The notes: generated by a model not told the origin, from the letters alone. 64,000 bases of DNA from Absidia repens (GCA_002105175.1 MCGE01000049.1:124001-188000), one strand, 5' to 3'; positions 41,578 through 54,981 are shown, counted from the stretch's first letter. Program-made: numbers and translations.

Positions 41578-44500
41578 TAGAAAAATATTGGAAGAATGTA
41601 AAAAAACAGGTATGTCAATGAAAAATACAAGACCCCAAAAAAAAGATAAAATTAATATTCCGACAAAAGGCTCAAAGAAGCAAAAAAAGTGGGCACAACA
41701 TGAAGGGAATTGGAATACCTAATGTATGGATGCACAACAGAGATTGAACTTCTATACACTAGGTGGCAGTCGCGAATCAAACCAATCCGGCAACATGTAC
41801 GCCTATGCCTATAATTTTTGAACTCAAAATAGGCACCCTCCTGATAAGAAGGGGTCTTTGAAATTTCGAGTCATGACTTTCTTTTTTCGATGGCGGAAAA
41901 AATTTTAGCTTCACCTTTTTTTTTCCATCTGCTCTTCACTGGACATCTCAAGCTACTTCCAACACAATGCCCTATACTATGTCTCTTTTTTATTTTCATA
42001 TGTCGTGTTTCGTCATTGCTTGCATCACCAACGACCCTCTCTCCTCCTCGCTTCTTTCACCAAACTACAAGTTCTCTCATCTTGTCTTTTTCTTTTCTTT
42101 TGTGAAAAACAACAACGGGAAACAAAACCGACCACCAACAGGCATCGTTAGTGATCTTCTGAAAAATGGGTAAAACGTCGATACACAATATAAAAAAATT
42201 CATTTTTTTGCAGCCCCCCTCACCCTTTTTACTGAATGTTATACTTTTTATTGTTAGGGTCGTGCTATTTCAAAGGATGGATACACAGTATAGAATGTCT
42301 AATACAACAATAAGCAATAGATGATACTCCCTCGAAATAATGACTACGGTACATATGGATAGCATCACTCATGTCATTCACAACAGCAGTTGACGGGATC
42401 CTAACGGCATGGGAAAGCGATGAAAGCGTGAAAAAAAAAACGATACAGCACACATCCTACCAGTACACGACTCGTATTTTATCGGCAACGTACTGTAAAT
42501 GTCAACAAAAAACAACCATTTGATAATGTGGGTCTGGTAATCTACTGTAGTACTGCAAGCAAAAAGATGTTGGATACCGCTGGCTTATTGTTCGATGGTA
42601 AGTGAAAAGCAAGCAAATTCTTGGGCAAAAAGGTCATTACGACATACTCATCCTCTTTTTTTTTTTTTTCTCTCTTTCTATTGACTTGCTCTACTGTACA
42701 TATCAAATGAATGCAACGAACATGGTACTTTTGGAGCAAAAACGGTGTATGATTGTCATAAAGTGGAATGACTTATACAAGCAACAGACGAGCCTGATAT
42801 TTGGATTTCCAATGCGGACGAAACAACAGCATTGCAATATTCTAGCCATCGAAATAGATCAACAACCACTCATCTTGGAATCATTCAAAATCAAAAGTAT
42901 CCAGGTGTCAATCCGTTATTATGAAACACGGTGTGGATTCGTGTTGGCGGTGATTTGGCAACAACTGTCATCCCATCAAGATTAATGACAGAAATATTAT
43001 GGGTCAATATCAAACGTCAATCAACCTACCGGCTATTCTTGAGGAGCACTCGATTATCTTTTGAGTTTCTAGATTAGATCTGTTTTGTAGTATAGTGCTT
43101 TTTTTTTATTTTGAACCAGTCAATAAAACATTGCTATTTCAGTTATGTGTATTTTTTGTATATACTGTGATATAGATAAAAATGTATTAGTGCGGTACTG
43201 TATACTGTATACAGTATAACGATCGGTAGCATGGAACTGATGACTAAGATCAGGAAATACAGCCATTTATTTTGAACGTAATTTACTGTACCTATGGTGT
43301 ATGTACTGTGATACTATATGGTCTGCGAAATCCTACTGATACAACGATGTTACATTTTAAGAATTGATTTATGGATGCATGCACCCAGTCGGTACAGTAT
43401 CAGGTGTCAAAGGAAAGGGTTGATACTCGATGTGAAATGAATGCCGTATTTTTGAAATCTTTTTAATCAATCCATGGAATCTACATTATCTCTGTGCGGT
43501 GCATTGCTGGGAAGGGGTGCTTTAACCAAAAGTCAATCAGGTGGATCTTCCAAGGCAAATAACGGCACAATGACATCTGCTTTTTTTTGGCGGGGGGTAT
43601 TTCTTAGAACATCTTCTTCCAACTTGATCCCCCTTTTTCTTATCCAACTACTGCATTTTCAAGTCATCAAATCACTGATCGTTATGCCAAACTTAACTAC
43701 GATTGAACACCAGGGGTATATCTACAGTATCTTGAGTAAGTACATCTTCCAATTATAAAAAAAAGGCATGACAACCGATAACTCTTTTTTTTCATATCTT
43801 ATCCTTCAAGGCACAATACTGTGCAATATTGAAAAACAAGGGTTCAAACAAAATTTACGATGCACTATAGAACAATTCAGTAATGGCCTTTGTTGTGTGT
43901 TGATGTTTGGATAGTGATCGTAACATACTGTATACTGTATATGCTTAGTATCTGGTTTAGATTAGATAGTTTAGAACAAGGACAATTGTATTGTAACAAT
44001 CAAATCAATAAAACCTTCTATTCTGTATACTATGAAAAACAAGGGACAGCGAATGTGTACATGGAGATGGGAGTTTTTTGTTGACTGTCTCTATTTTTTT
44101 TTCCAAAATTACAGTGCTGTATGTACAGTATGTACATTTGGATCAAACCATTCATCTACGTTATTTCGCAAGCACAAATATAGTATTTCAACCCGCCAAA
44201 TACAATACATGTTTTTTGGTTCTCAGTATGTTGACTGGGAATCTGTTACTGGAATAGATAAATTAAAATGACGTTTCTAAAATAGCAGATGACATGAGCA
44301 AAAGGGATATCTGCATATACTGTATTTTCACTCAACCAAGGCAAAAAAGAGAAGAAACGCACCACTTCCAAAACAAAAGTACAGTATACAGTGGAAGGAA
44401 ATGCAGAAGCAAGGATTTCAGTGCTAATTAGTACGAAGACAATAAAAAAAAGACACATTGTGGATTGTTTTCAAAAAGGGGTATTTTATTAAGAAAAGGG

Positions 44501-47315
44501 AAATATATAGTATAACAAAAAAAAAAAAAAAACGGATAAATACAGTAACATTAACTACGCCAGATCCAAGAACGTTGATTTCAGTATGGCATATGACAAA
44601 AGCTCTTGGTGAAGTGAATCAATCCAAAAATAAAATAAACTGTGCCTTGGTTTAAAGAGGTATTTGTAAAATGCTGGGGGGAGTAGTAACATCATAACGG
44701 GTACGGATATACAGTACGTACATCAAAAAAAAAAAAACAAGAATGACGATAGCTAATCTACATCAATACAGTTCATCTTCAAAAAGCCAAGAATTCCGTG
44801 ACGTTGGTATTCAGGTAAAGTAGCAATAACAAAGAAAAGACATACTGATCTGTTTCAGATTAACGAGATGTCAATATTAAAAAGTAACTAGTGCGTGTTG
44901 TGAAATCAGCAAGTCAATCCATTTCCAACGTAATAAGATTAACTTGATGAGACAATTCGAAGACACAATAAAAAAAATGGGGACAATACAAAGACAAAGA
45001 GAGAACTAAAAAAGTGTCAAGGCAAAGGCAAAAAAAAAAGAAGAAGACAAGACAAACACAAAAAGAAACAAAAAGGGAGACAAAAAAACGTTGTGCGGGA
45101 TTTAAAAAATAGAAGGTCTTTTTTATTCAAGTCAAAAAAAAAAGAGGAAAATGGTGAATGCTAAACGAATATCAGTCAATAAAACTGAGTAAAAACAATG
45201 TATTTTTCATTTCAAATTAATTATCCCCCTAGTGGGTCTTCCCGCAGAGCGGAAACTCAGAAGTCCCAACGGATATAGATACCAATCCTTCTAAGCCTGA
45301 AGAAAGAAAAAACATTTTGAGCAGACATTGCGTGGTTATGTTTGTACTGCATTTTCTATTTTTCCGAATTATGGTATTGACTCGCGGAGAATCAATCTCA
45401 TTAGTCAAGTTCATATAAGCCTCTTTCACTAAATAGAAAGATATGACTCTCGCTTGCGACGCATCATCCTAGTCATCTTTTTATTTCAATTCTCAAAAAA
45501 AAAAAGACCAAATACCTCGCTGTTTTCAATCTTTTTTTTTATGCCTCGTTGACGCAGGCACAATAGCATTTAAACAATTTTATCATCTTTGACACACAGT
45601 CAACCAGTTTTTTTGTTTAATACATAAGAGATAAGAGAGCGATGGTAATTTCAATGTAGTCAATTGACTCCCGCTAAGTACATAAATATTGCACATATAT
45701 TCGATGTGGTATAATTCATGGCGCTGTGATGAGAATTAGAGCGAAGGAAAAGAGTATCGCATACTGTACAAAATCAATGACAACGAAAAGGATGCGCTGA
45801 CACTGTCTATAAAAGCAATTGAACGCTAATGACTACCCATTGCAGTAGGAATAATGAAAGCGTCTTACGGAGGTTCAGTTTTCAAATGATATTAGTGAAC
45901 CCACCCGCTGTACACGCACATACTCATACATAAGATATTTTTTTTGACGACATCTCTTTAGGATATACCCCGTCCACAAGATAATGTAAAAATGCCTAAA
46001 CGCCTCACTGATGTTTATAATGGGGATGTAAAGTAATAAAAAAAAAGAGAAAGCAGATAAAAGAAATACTTCTGGCGATATACTATAGACGCATTGTTAG
46101 ATTTCAAATAATCAACCCAGCTACAGTAAAAGCAAAAGCTGGCCCATCTTTCAACTTCTACCTCCTGCTCATTACGACACCAACCATTCACAATCCAGGA
46201 AAATCAATCATAAAATATAATAAGACAAGCCCCCAAAAAAATAGAATCATTTCGGTATACCCATTTTTTTTTGTTGCAGGAACAAAAACAGCTAAAACTA
46301 AACTAAGGTGGAGATACAGTAAGATATAAAATAGATCAATCTAAAAGGGAGTGGGAGGGAGAAGCATAAATCAATGTATGGCGGACATCATGTGTTACAA
46401 AGTAAAGTGTGTTGTTATCGCTGGAATAGTGTACTAATATCCATGGTGTGTAGGCTTTGATGGTACAGTATACAATAGCAGGCGTACTAATGCGGTGACT
46501 TGGTAGCCTCATAAAGGAAAGGAAGCTGATCCGTTCAGACATGGTTTTTGCTTGAACCGGAGGCTTGTGACCAACATCATTGCTTGATTTGCGTCAATCA
46601 TCCAAGAAGAATGATATGGGTGAGAAGAGCATCATCCAGAGATAGAGAAGCCAAAATAAACTACGAAGCAATGCAAAATTGAAAACATTCAGCAAGGAAT
46701 CGCATGCAGCTGAGAATGTGTCGAATATTCGTGAATCTCTTTTTTTTTCTTTCTTACTTTTCGTTTGTCCCAGTGCAACCCAGATACTGTAGGCACACAC
46801 AATTACCGCATGCTCCATACTAAGACAAGTGTCGGTTTGGTTGTGTCCATCTCTGTCCATCTATCATATAATTATCATTATCCATCTTGCCTTTGACGTC
46901 GCACTATAGAGTAAAAAAAAAAATGAGAAAGCGTTTGGTACGTTGACCGAGAATATAGTGCTTGTACATTTATAATTTGCACTTACCACTTTGATGAGTT
47001 GTCATTGTCTGCTTGAATCCATTTTCTACGTCGAGATATTCACAATAGTTGCAGCATAGAGATTGTGCATCATTGTTGTCATGATTGAGAGAAACGACTT
47101 TCCTGATCAGCAAACATAAAACTGAAAGCGAGAGTAAAAAAAAAAAAAAAAAAAAAGAGAGAGATCTACAGTAAAGTCTTTTTTTTTTTTTATGATGACG
47201 GGGTTAGAAACGCATCGTAGAGAGGCGAATTCAAGGGAATATAAATAAATTTAATCCTAGAGGTCAAAAGAATGAAATAAGCTACAAAAGAAGGACGTGA
47301 TGATGGTAGGTAAAA
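41578..47315. other. Long region without firmly identified genes, rich in TACAGTA/TACTGTA
   Basis: Open frames at 41890-42105, 42602-42985 (MNATNMVLLEQKRCMIVIKW, ILAIEIDQQPLILESFKIKS), 43474-43758 and 46336-46542 (minus) match no family I know. The 42602 frame is the most protein-like, and an intron-like GTAAAACG...TTTTTTGCAG lies at 42172-42212, so a decayed gene is possible. About two dozen TACAGTA/TACTGTA heptamers occur here, including three back to back at 43196-43216. The remainder is AT-rich spacer. Confidence 0.4.
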
Positions 47316-48110
47316 CTAAAGGAAAGGTTCAGGGGGGCGGAATATTGAAGGTGCGAGGGAGGAGGTCGGAGACCGTGCAAACAAATGAGATATTAGAGCG
47401 ATGATGCGAGGAGTGTGGAAGGGTACATCATGAATGACCTGTTGCCAATGGAACCGCCATATTGCTTGAAGAGTACAAGAGCAGAGGATCCAAATGGTGG
47501 TGTGGAGGCTAGGGTCAGTGGGCATTCTAAGGAATCGGAGAAAGGATTGTAAAAGATTGGGGGTGAGATGGATTTGGAATAGGAGGGCTTGAAATGCTTC
47601 TGACCAGACGTTCCATTTGGTGGGGCATGAAAGGAAGAGGTGATGAAGATCTTCGTTTGCATAAGAACAGAAAAGACAGTTGGGAGACGAGGAAGGTTGG
47701 AATCTAGACTATAGTTTTTGAAAATACAGCTTTTGAATGGAGAAATCGGTACCAAAGGGGCGGGCATCCAAATCCATTGGTTGGTGCCAAAAACGTTGCC
47801 AGGTGATGGAGGGAAAGAAGGGGTGGCATTGTGGTCATAAGAAGTTGGCGGTGTTTGCGTGATTGGAAGTTAGACAAGCGTTCTTGACTAACAAACGCGT
47901 GGACTGGTGGGTCATCGTCGATTTCACCTGCCGGTCGAGCCCAAGTGGTGAGGTGGGTGAGGAAGGACGGTTTCAGAGTGATGACTCGATTGAAAAGATC
48001 ATGAAGAAGTTTGGTGGTAAGGTTCCTGTAAACTATGGGAGGAATGGTCGAATACAGCCAGGATCAGAATCATAGCAAAAGTACCATGAGATGGGGTCGT
48101 GAGAGTGGTG
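47316..48110 (-). pseudogene. LINE (non-LTR retrotransposon) 3' relic, minus strand
   Basis: Minus-strand pieces in shifting frames: a Cys/His region with CLFCSYANEDLHHLFLSCPT and KWNVWSEAFQALLFQ, then SSTLQAIWRFHWQQVIHD and PRIIALISHLFARSPTS. This is the zinc-finger C-terminus common in fungal LINE ORF2 proteins. The STLQAIW..HW block aligns with STLHAIWNAHWALTFE in the plus-strand relic near 56810. Upstream frames to about 48226 may belong to the same ORF2. Confidence 0.65.
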
Positions 48111-48239
48111 GGTTTGATCCAATGTTGGAAAGAGGGAGACGGAGCCATGTTTAAGGGGTACAAAGAGGTCCTTTTCGTAAAGAAAGAAAGAGATCTAAAG
48201 TCAAACAAAAATTTCAAATTCAGCAATAAACATTTTATA

Positions 48240-49459
48240 GACCCTCAGATTCCAAAGTCCCCATTGAGCCCTTATTATTAACAACGATGTACATCTATGA
48301 TTTTGAATTCACCATAGAAATAGATTAATCTTTGATTAAAATATACTGGACGACGAATACGACAAGAACACAGAAAAGCATGAAGACGGCATTGAAAATA
48401 GTGCACTAAATCGGAAGGTGTGGAAATTGGATTTGCCTATTAGGAACTCAGCACTCCACAGTTATGTTACGGTAGCGCAGGAAAAAAACTGGCCTACAGT
48501 TCTGGATGGTACTGTAATGTCATTAGGAAACTATTAGCAGAATCTCATTTTCTACTTTAGTACCTGAGGGTAGTTGCACTTAGTTGACCAGAAAATGTTC
48601 TTTGACTTTTGTAAGCAAAGAAGGATTAGGAGTCGGGGTTTTTTGGGGGCTTTGCTCCTTATTAGAGATATTTTGTAGTGAAAATTGAATGACCGGACGT
48701 ATCTCTTTAATTATATGCAGTAGCATTTAAAAGAGATTAAGTGAGTTTAGCAATAAAAAAATTGGCATGCACAGTACGTCTTGGCCACTTTTTACAATAT
48801 GACTTGATCCGTCGATTTCTCATTAGAAAAACGTACCTGGAAACAAATGGCATGAACAATAACATAAAGTATTGACCCTCCCCTTAAATATCCATTTCAT
48901 TTTTTTTTGACATCACCTTCTCTTTGTAACCAACGCCCACTTTTTTTTTTTTTTTACCGCCCATTTCAGTCACTCACCTCATCTAACCAATACCACTTGG
49001 ATCCCCCTTCTCATTCCTCTATTCTCAACCATACAACATTGTATCTATTTTTGCCAGGTCGCATGAAGCATTTTTGGACGTTAAATCCCCTCCTTTTTTA
49101 TACCCCATAGTAGAATAGTTCTGTCACACATTGTATATTGCAAAATAAAAAAATATCATTGAATCATGTAGTTAACACTATACATACTATACTAAAAAGA
49201 ATGGGAATGTAAAGAAGAGCCAATAGCATTCAACACAGGCACTATTCTAGAAGAATGGCGTAACAACAAAAGGTCTGGAGAAAGAATAATGGATGAAAAA
49301 AAACAAGGGATTCATAAAAGGGATCTCTAACTGGGATCTACAAACTTTGATTGAAGTGCTCTTCATTGAAGCCACAATACATCAATGAAGTGAAGAAAAA
49401 GGCAAACTTTATTGAAGGAAAGACAAACTTTATTGACACAATGATATGTTTTATTGAAG
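48240..49459. other. AT-rich spacer with a shared 3'-end-like repeat
   Basis: No gene recognised. 49130-49260 resembles segments at 53160-53310 and 60985-61130 (AATGGGAATGTAAAGAAGAG-type block), possibly 3' ends of a multicopy unit. Confidence 0.35.
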
Positions 49460-49810
49460 AAAAAAATATAAACTAAACTAAGCTGATGAGGACATCCCCA
49501 AGATCCTAGATTCAAAATGAAAGGGTTTCCCCATGCATCTTGTCATCGCTGTTCAGAAAACCCTTCTAAACTAGTTCTAAGAGTAAGCTAAGTCCACTAG
49601 GTCCACAACAAGCCAAAAATCGTGAAGAAAAAATAATTTTTCGTGACAAAAGAAAAAGGAAACGAAGAGAGAAAGAGAGAAAAAAATGCAAGATCCCCGT
49701 TTTTTAAACAATATGAAGCGGTGTTCGAAATTTGATTGGAGCACCTGGAATTTTCATCTACACAAAAATGGACTGCCCTAACGCATATTTCAATGACTTA
49801 CAGTACAACA
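49460..49810 (-). repeat. Reverse copy of the dispersed CATGGGGAAACCC repeat
   Basis: Reads AAAGGGTTTCCCCATGCATC, CTTGTCATCGCTGTTCAGAA, then ACTAGGTCCACAACAAGCCA, CGAAGAGAGAAAGAGAGAAA and ATGGACTGCCCTAACGCATA. Nearly the same as 55540-55925 over about 330 bases. Confidence 0.75.
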
Positions 49811-49968
49811 AAACTTCCTTCAACCAAGATAAAGATTGATAATTAAAAAAATTGATCCTTCTTTCTTCTGAAGGTATTTATACTAATTTTTTTTAATGTT
49901 TCAGACGTCGTACATGAAACCCACCTGAACATACAGTACGTTCACATACAGTCAACCAAACCTTCCAA

Positions 49969-50371
49969 TCATGCGTCTTCATCCATGGCCCAGGTGATTA
50001 CTTCGTCCCAACCGAACAATTCCCCAATCTTAAGGTCATCCTTCACATCCCATAAGCCACCTAAAGATGGACCACCCCGACCAACCATGGATCTTGTTGT
50101 ATTACGTTGTTGCGGATCCATCGTCGTTCTCTTGTTCCAAGATGCCCTGTTTGAATCCTTAAGAAGGGCATTAGCTTGTCATAGCACATGTCACCGTTTA
50201 CTTGTGTTCCAGGTTGATGAGATTGGGGACCAGGGCATTGTCCAACACATGGAAGCGTTGAATTTGACTTTGTTTTTCCAAGAAATATAGGTCGAAGTAT
50301 TCTTCTTTTTGGGTATTGATCATTGCTTGGTAATAGCAGCTTCGGTCTTTTTTAGTAGTAGTCCAGTTCAT
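49969..50371 (-). pseudogene. Family X copy, minus strand, frameshifted
   Basis: On the minus strand ATG at 50371 opens MNWTTTKKDRSCYYQAMINT, KEEYFDLYFLEKQSQIQRFH, VLDNALVPNLINL, closely matching the 30239 copy. Stops and frame changes occur around 50160-50200. Then come RRWIRNNVIQQDPW, GGLWDVKDDLKIGELFGWDE, ITWAMDEDA and TGA at 49971-49969. The following flank (CTGAAACATTAAAAAAAATT, GTATAAATACCTT) also matches the 30-kb copy. The plus-strand frame 49985-50290 is only its shadow. Confidence 0.7.
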
Positions 50372-50975
50372 AGTAGTTTGATAATAGTCAATTTAAAGTA
50401 ATAATAAGGTTTTTTTTCCAAAATACATCTGGCAGCAGGTATAGTTTCAATCGGTACCCATGTATTCGTTTTAGATGGGTAGTTCCATTGTCATAGGACT
50501 TTGTGATGAATATGAAACTGAAATAAAGTAACTTATTATATAAAATAATAATGAGGAAGAAGCCGGAAAACCCCAGTGGGTAAAAAAAACCATAGTCCAG
50601 TAATTAGATTCTACAAAGTCTAATTTCAGCGCCAATAATAAAAAATATAAATACTAGCCATCAGTGTTGTGATACTGGAATTCCGTTCAGGTACAATAAA
50701 AATCGATTTTACGTGTCAAATGTGGGAAAGCCCACATTTACTATTTTTTTTTTCACTTTTTACTTCCAACACCTAGTAAGCACCACAATTAGTACCCCAA
50801 CTTACCGTAAATGAACAGGAAAAATTCCGGGAACCCCCAACCTTTTAGTGGAAGTCGAAAAGGCGTACTCAATGTCGTATGTGTGTGTCTACCCGTCCAA
50901 GCCAATTCCCCAACGATAAATCTAAGGTGTTATTCATGTGCTCTTTCATGGGTGGTCCCGCTTTCGCTTGGTTAC

Positions 50976-51229
50976 TGTTGTATTTTGCATATGCATGTAG
51001 CAATAAAATAAAATAAAGTGTGACATTGATGTGAATTAGGCATAATGCATGGGTGTCATGATCTGATTTCACTTTTTCATGTCTTTGAAAAAGAAACCCG
51101 TCCATAATATTAAACCGTAGAAATAGTTGTATTGTTTTACATCATAATCATACCCTTATAAAAGGGTGAATGATTTATTAAATAAAGAGTAACAACATTC
51201 TCATCTTACTTTTGACTTTATTTACAAAA
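50976..51229 (+). repeat. Chromovirus-type LTR, diverged
   Basis: TGTTGTATTTTGCATATGCA ... ATTCTCATCTTAC then TTATTTACAAA. It lacks about 60 bases around position 100 of the intact LTR and the CAACA end. Confidence 0.75.
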
Positions 51230-51458
51230 TGGCCCTAAACACAACCTCGAAGAATTGGACACTGACGAGGGGGAGAGATTCATCAGCAACTACCCAACCT
51301 TCCTACAACGTCTTCGTGGTGCTTTTGGTGACCCGGACATGGCTCAAACAGCCCAATGGGAATTGTCAAACCTCACTCAGGGTAATTCAAGTGCGTCCGA
51401 ATTCGCCGCACATTTTCAAAACCGTCCCAACAGCACCAGGGTCAAAACATCAATATGA
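51230..51458 (+). pseudogene. Ty3/gypsy gag fragment, another family
   Basis: The frame reads ELDTDEGERFISNYPTFLQR, LRGAFGDPDMAQTAQWELSN, LTQGNSSASEFAAHFQ. This is the classic retrotransposon-gag motif (F.GDP.....A...L..L.QG..S...Y...F). It follows the LTR directly and is cut by a family B LTR at about 51464. Confidence 0.75.
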
Positions 51459-51463
51459 TATAT

Positions 51464-51765
51464 ATGTCATATTCATAGTTCCTGATTAGCAATGTATATA
51501 TATCAAAGTATATACAGGATATCCGTTTTACAGTAACATTTTATTCAATTTTTACTCCTGAATCCTCCACTTATTCTCATACTTATCATCTTACACATAA
51601 GATTACACACAGCCTCATATATACTATTATAATGCTCACATCTAGAGCCTCGAATATCTTCATTTTCTTATAAAAAGACGACATTTTATTAAATAAAAAC
51701 CATATCAATTGTATCACTTATTTTCTACTTTTGTTTTATTTCCTATCAAACCATTTCAATATAGT
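51464..51765 (+). repeat. Family B LTR, diverged
   Basis: TGTCATATTCATAGTTCCTG ... TATTTCCTATCAAACCATTTCA. Same block order as other family B LTRs, with a CAGTA insertion at 51531. Confidence 0.7.
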
Positions 51766-53159
51766 ATAAAACAAAAAAAAAACAAAAGAAAGTCAATATA
51801 GTATCCAGTATAATATAAAAACAAAGACAAGACATACAGTAGATTTCTTGGTTGGTAAAAAGAGGAAACATAATTTATTGATTGGTAGACAAGGTATTTT
51901 TCTTCTATTGCTAGCCCCCCCACTATTCCTATATTGATCTAATCTAAAGTACAGTTCTAATCTAACAAGTTCTTTTAGCGTTACCCAGGTGCCACCACGA
52001 GGAGGTAGAACTTGATCGGCACCCACCACTCCAGAAGGGCAAACTCTCTCCCTAACGAAGCCAGGAAGAACAAAAATACATCTTCCTGTAGCCAAAAGGT
52101 GAAAACCAGTCGAATGCCCTGCAAGCGCCCTGTATCTGTGCTTTAATTCGTTTTTTTTTTCGTTCTTCGTGTTTCGTATGTCGTTTTTCCATTTTTCGTC
52201 CTTCGTCGTTTTCCTTCGTCCGTCGTACCTATGCACAAACACAGAGCAACTAGCAAAGCACGAATAATAATGATTCTTTGTTTTTTGTTTTTGAAAAAAA
52301 AAGGCAGTTAGTGCAATGTGTGTGTTGATTTACCTGACTTCTTCTTGAGAAAATGTGAGGAAGGAAAGGAAAAACGAAAATCGTGGGGGGGGATTTTTTT
52401 TTAAAAAAAAAAAGAAAATTCGAGCGGGAACCAATAGAAATTCGTCTCAACATTCCAGAGGAAAACTCATGTGTTTCACAAACTTCATTCAAACAAGATC
52501 TTTAAAAAGCTATACAAAACCATGGTTGAATTGAGTTGAAAATGGGTTAACAGTATCGTAACCAGTTTTTCAATAGCTTTCAAATGAGACTAAACTCGCC
52601 TCATACAATATGTTTTTTTTGTGTCGAGAAGGTATTTTACAAACTACTCTAGTGGTATTGACTCCGTGCGGGATTTGAATGATTTATTTTTCCATTTTCA
52701 GCTCATCTGTAGAAAGTGACATCTTCCCTGTAGCAATTAATAGCCGACAACTATATCCCAATAAACTACAATTTTTACATAGCGAATATGGCATGTCCAA
52801 ATGCATTCAGTATTATTCAGATCATGTCCAACTTTAAACACTTAGATTTCAGGAATCTTGACCTTCATGCTGGGATCCCCAACAACTGTTTCAGTAGAAC
52901 TTTTTTGGCTTGGATATTGCGCTCAACACACTTCTCTTAATGCAGTTACTGATTCTGACGGTCTTCAATGCAATCTTTATCTCTCTTCATTTATATATTG
53001 TATTAGTTATAGTATTCCCTCTTCATTTATGTAGTAGTAAAGCGTACAGTAGTATTTGTCTATCATAGTTTCAGACCTATTGTTCCATGGCAGCGAATCA
53101 ATCCATTGAGCATTGAATCCCTCTCACTTTTGTTAACCCATAATATAACAGTCTGCAGA
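51766..53159. other. Spacer without recognised genes
   Basis: The minus frame 51793-52242 contains GHSTGFHLLATGRCIFVLPG and GVVGADQVLPPRGGTWVTLK, which look protein-like, but I recognise no family and see no splice model. CTTCGT-type simple sequence near 52160-52220. Rest AT-rich. Confidence 0.35.
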
Positions 53160-53760
53160 TTAGATTTATCACGCATTGTTTATTAAAAAATAAAAAACGT
53201 TTTATTGAATGATGACAGTTAACATTGTACTAAAGTAAAGGGAATGTGAAAAGGAATCAATACCTGTAGTAGTCAATAGGGGAACTAGTATAGAGAAGTG
53301 GGTACATCCTGGGCGACTATGATAGGTGTGCAATTTGCTTGAATGATGATATAATCAACGAACCAGTTACAGTACCAAGTTGGACGGGATGAAGCTTTAT
53401 TTGAAGCACTTGATATACAGCCACAAATCACCTCAATGGGGACAATTGGTGGTACTCGGATATGCGTTGCTGGCAAGTGTGGGTTTGTTGTGGGGCGACA
53501 TGCAAAAGACGAAGTTGAACGAGTATACCGGGAACACTTGAGACAAAACCACCGACAACAAGATCTGACAGTACCCCAAGTCTTTATTATTAAAAGAGCT
53601 CTTCGTGACGGAATACAATACTATCATCACAAAGGTCCAATTTGACGACATACTGTATACAATGAAATATATGCTCAAAATCAAAAGGTAAAAGAAAAAA
53701 AAACTCTCCCGCGATCTGTGATTATGGAAATGGCTATTGATCAAGGAAGCTCAAATCAAA
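53160..53760. other. Unrecognised open frames next to a shared 3'-end-like repeat
   Basis: The plus frame ending at 53645 reads DEALFEALDIQPQITSMGTI, RICVAGKCGFVVGRHAKDEV and ERVYREHLRQNHRQQDLTVP. The minus frame 53476-53285 reads PIEVICGCISSASNKASSRP. They overlap, so at most one is real; neither matches a family I know. 53160-53310 is shared with 60985-61130. Confidence 0.3.
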
Positions 53761-53789
53761 TGTAGCTTTATATTTTGTCTGTGATAGAT

Positions 53790-54010
53790 TCATACACACC
53801 AGGCCCATGCGTATTATGTCAACAGCATGCATGTGGAAACCTTTTCATTTTCGATTCAGGATTTAAGACCACCAATCGTTGGCTTTTTAGAGTTTTCATT
53901 AGCTTAGTTTAGCGCCAATCTGTCCGTTGTTTGAATATATATCTCAATAAAATGTGCCTCTTTTTATTTGCTTCAATGAAAAATGTCCTATTGATCTCTA
54001 TTGTATCATG
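53790..54010 (+). repeat. Copy of the dispersed CATGGGGAAACCC repeat
   Basis: CAGCATGCATGTGGAAACCT, TTTTCGATTCAGGATTTAAG, TTAGCTTAGTTTAGCGCCAA, then ATGTGCCTCTTTTTATTTGC and TTCAATGAAAAATGTCC. Confidence 0.6.
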
Positions 54011-54204
54011 TGTGCAATATATCATTTTCTTGCACTGTCTCTTTAGTGTTGACAGTTGTCATGCTTCAATAAAAACACCACTGCAGTCTCCATCATTCTT
54101 TTTTACTGTAAAGTATTTTAGGCTCATATTTACATTTGTACCTTGGATTAATGTTGACCATTATTCAACTCTCCCGTTAGTCCCTATTATATTATTCATC
54201 TTCT

Positions 54205-54272
54205 TCACCATCACCATCACCATCACCATCACCATCACCATCACCATCACCATCACCATCACCATCAACGTC
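54205..54272. repeat. CACCAT hexanucleotide microsatellite
   Basis: About ten CACCAT units. Confidence 0.9.
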
Positions 54273-54390
54273 ACTATCGCTACGTTCGCCACTATAATGT
54301 AATTACCACACCAAGAGCGGGGTGTAAATAAATAAAGATGTAGAAGATGGGATAGGTTTGGGTATCACAAGTACAACAGAGATCGATCTG

Positions 54391-54713
54391 TGAGATGGAT
54401 GTGAGAATAAAAAGACAGGAGTAAAATAAGTGATACAATTGATATGGTTTTATTATTTAATTGATAAAATGTCAAGTCTTTTTATAATAAAATGAAGATA
54501 TTTGTGGCTGTGGATAAGAGCATGATAACGATATATTTGAGACTACGGATAATTGAGGCTGTGTGCTATCTGATGTGTTGAATGACAAGTGTGAGAATAA
54601 GTGGGGAATTCAGGGGTAAAAAATAGAGTGAAGAGATAAGTCGGATATACAAATGATGATGGTATAGATGCTTTTGATGTAAGTATTGCTATTCAGGAAC
54701 CAGGAATACGACA
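54391..54713 (-). repeat. Solo LTR, family B, reverse
   Basis: TGAGATGGATGTGAGAATAA ... GAATACGACA, 323 bp. Flanks ATCTG (54386-54390) and ATCTC (54714-54718) form an imperfect duplication. The DNA to its left (GCGGGGTGTAAATAAATAAA) matches 29192-29247, so both insertions sit near another repeat. Confidence 0.8.
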
Positions 54714-54981
54714 ATCTCTATCTCATCCAACAATGCCTTTAGTCATGGAAATTTATTATTCTGACATCCACTTCCCCTACTTTATTAGAAAAGCCTTTCA
54801 CCATTTCATAAAATAAACAATATAACTTTTGTCTTACATATTTTGAACACTGCCTTTACAAACATTACAACGTCTATTGTTCCTTTTTTACTTCACTGTT
54901 TTTATTTTTTTCAGTCCATTTCATAGTGGAATAATCAAATAAAGCGTATGGGTGAATATTGCTATAGTAGATAAATGAATG

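Noticed and set aside
49985..50290. 101-aa plus frame
   Set aside because: Antisense of the family X pseudogene, which has homologous copies on the coding strand.
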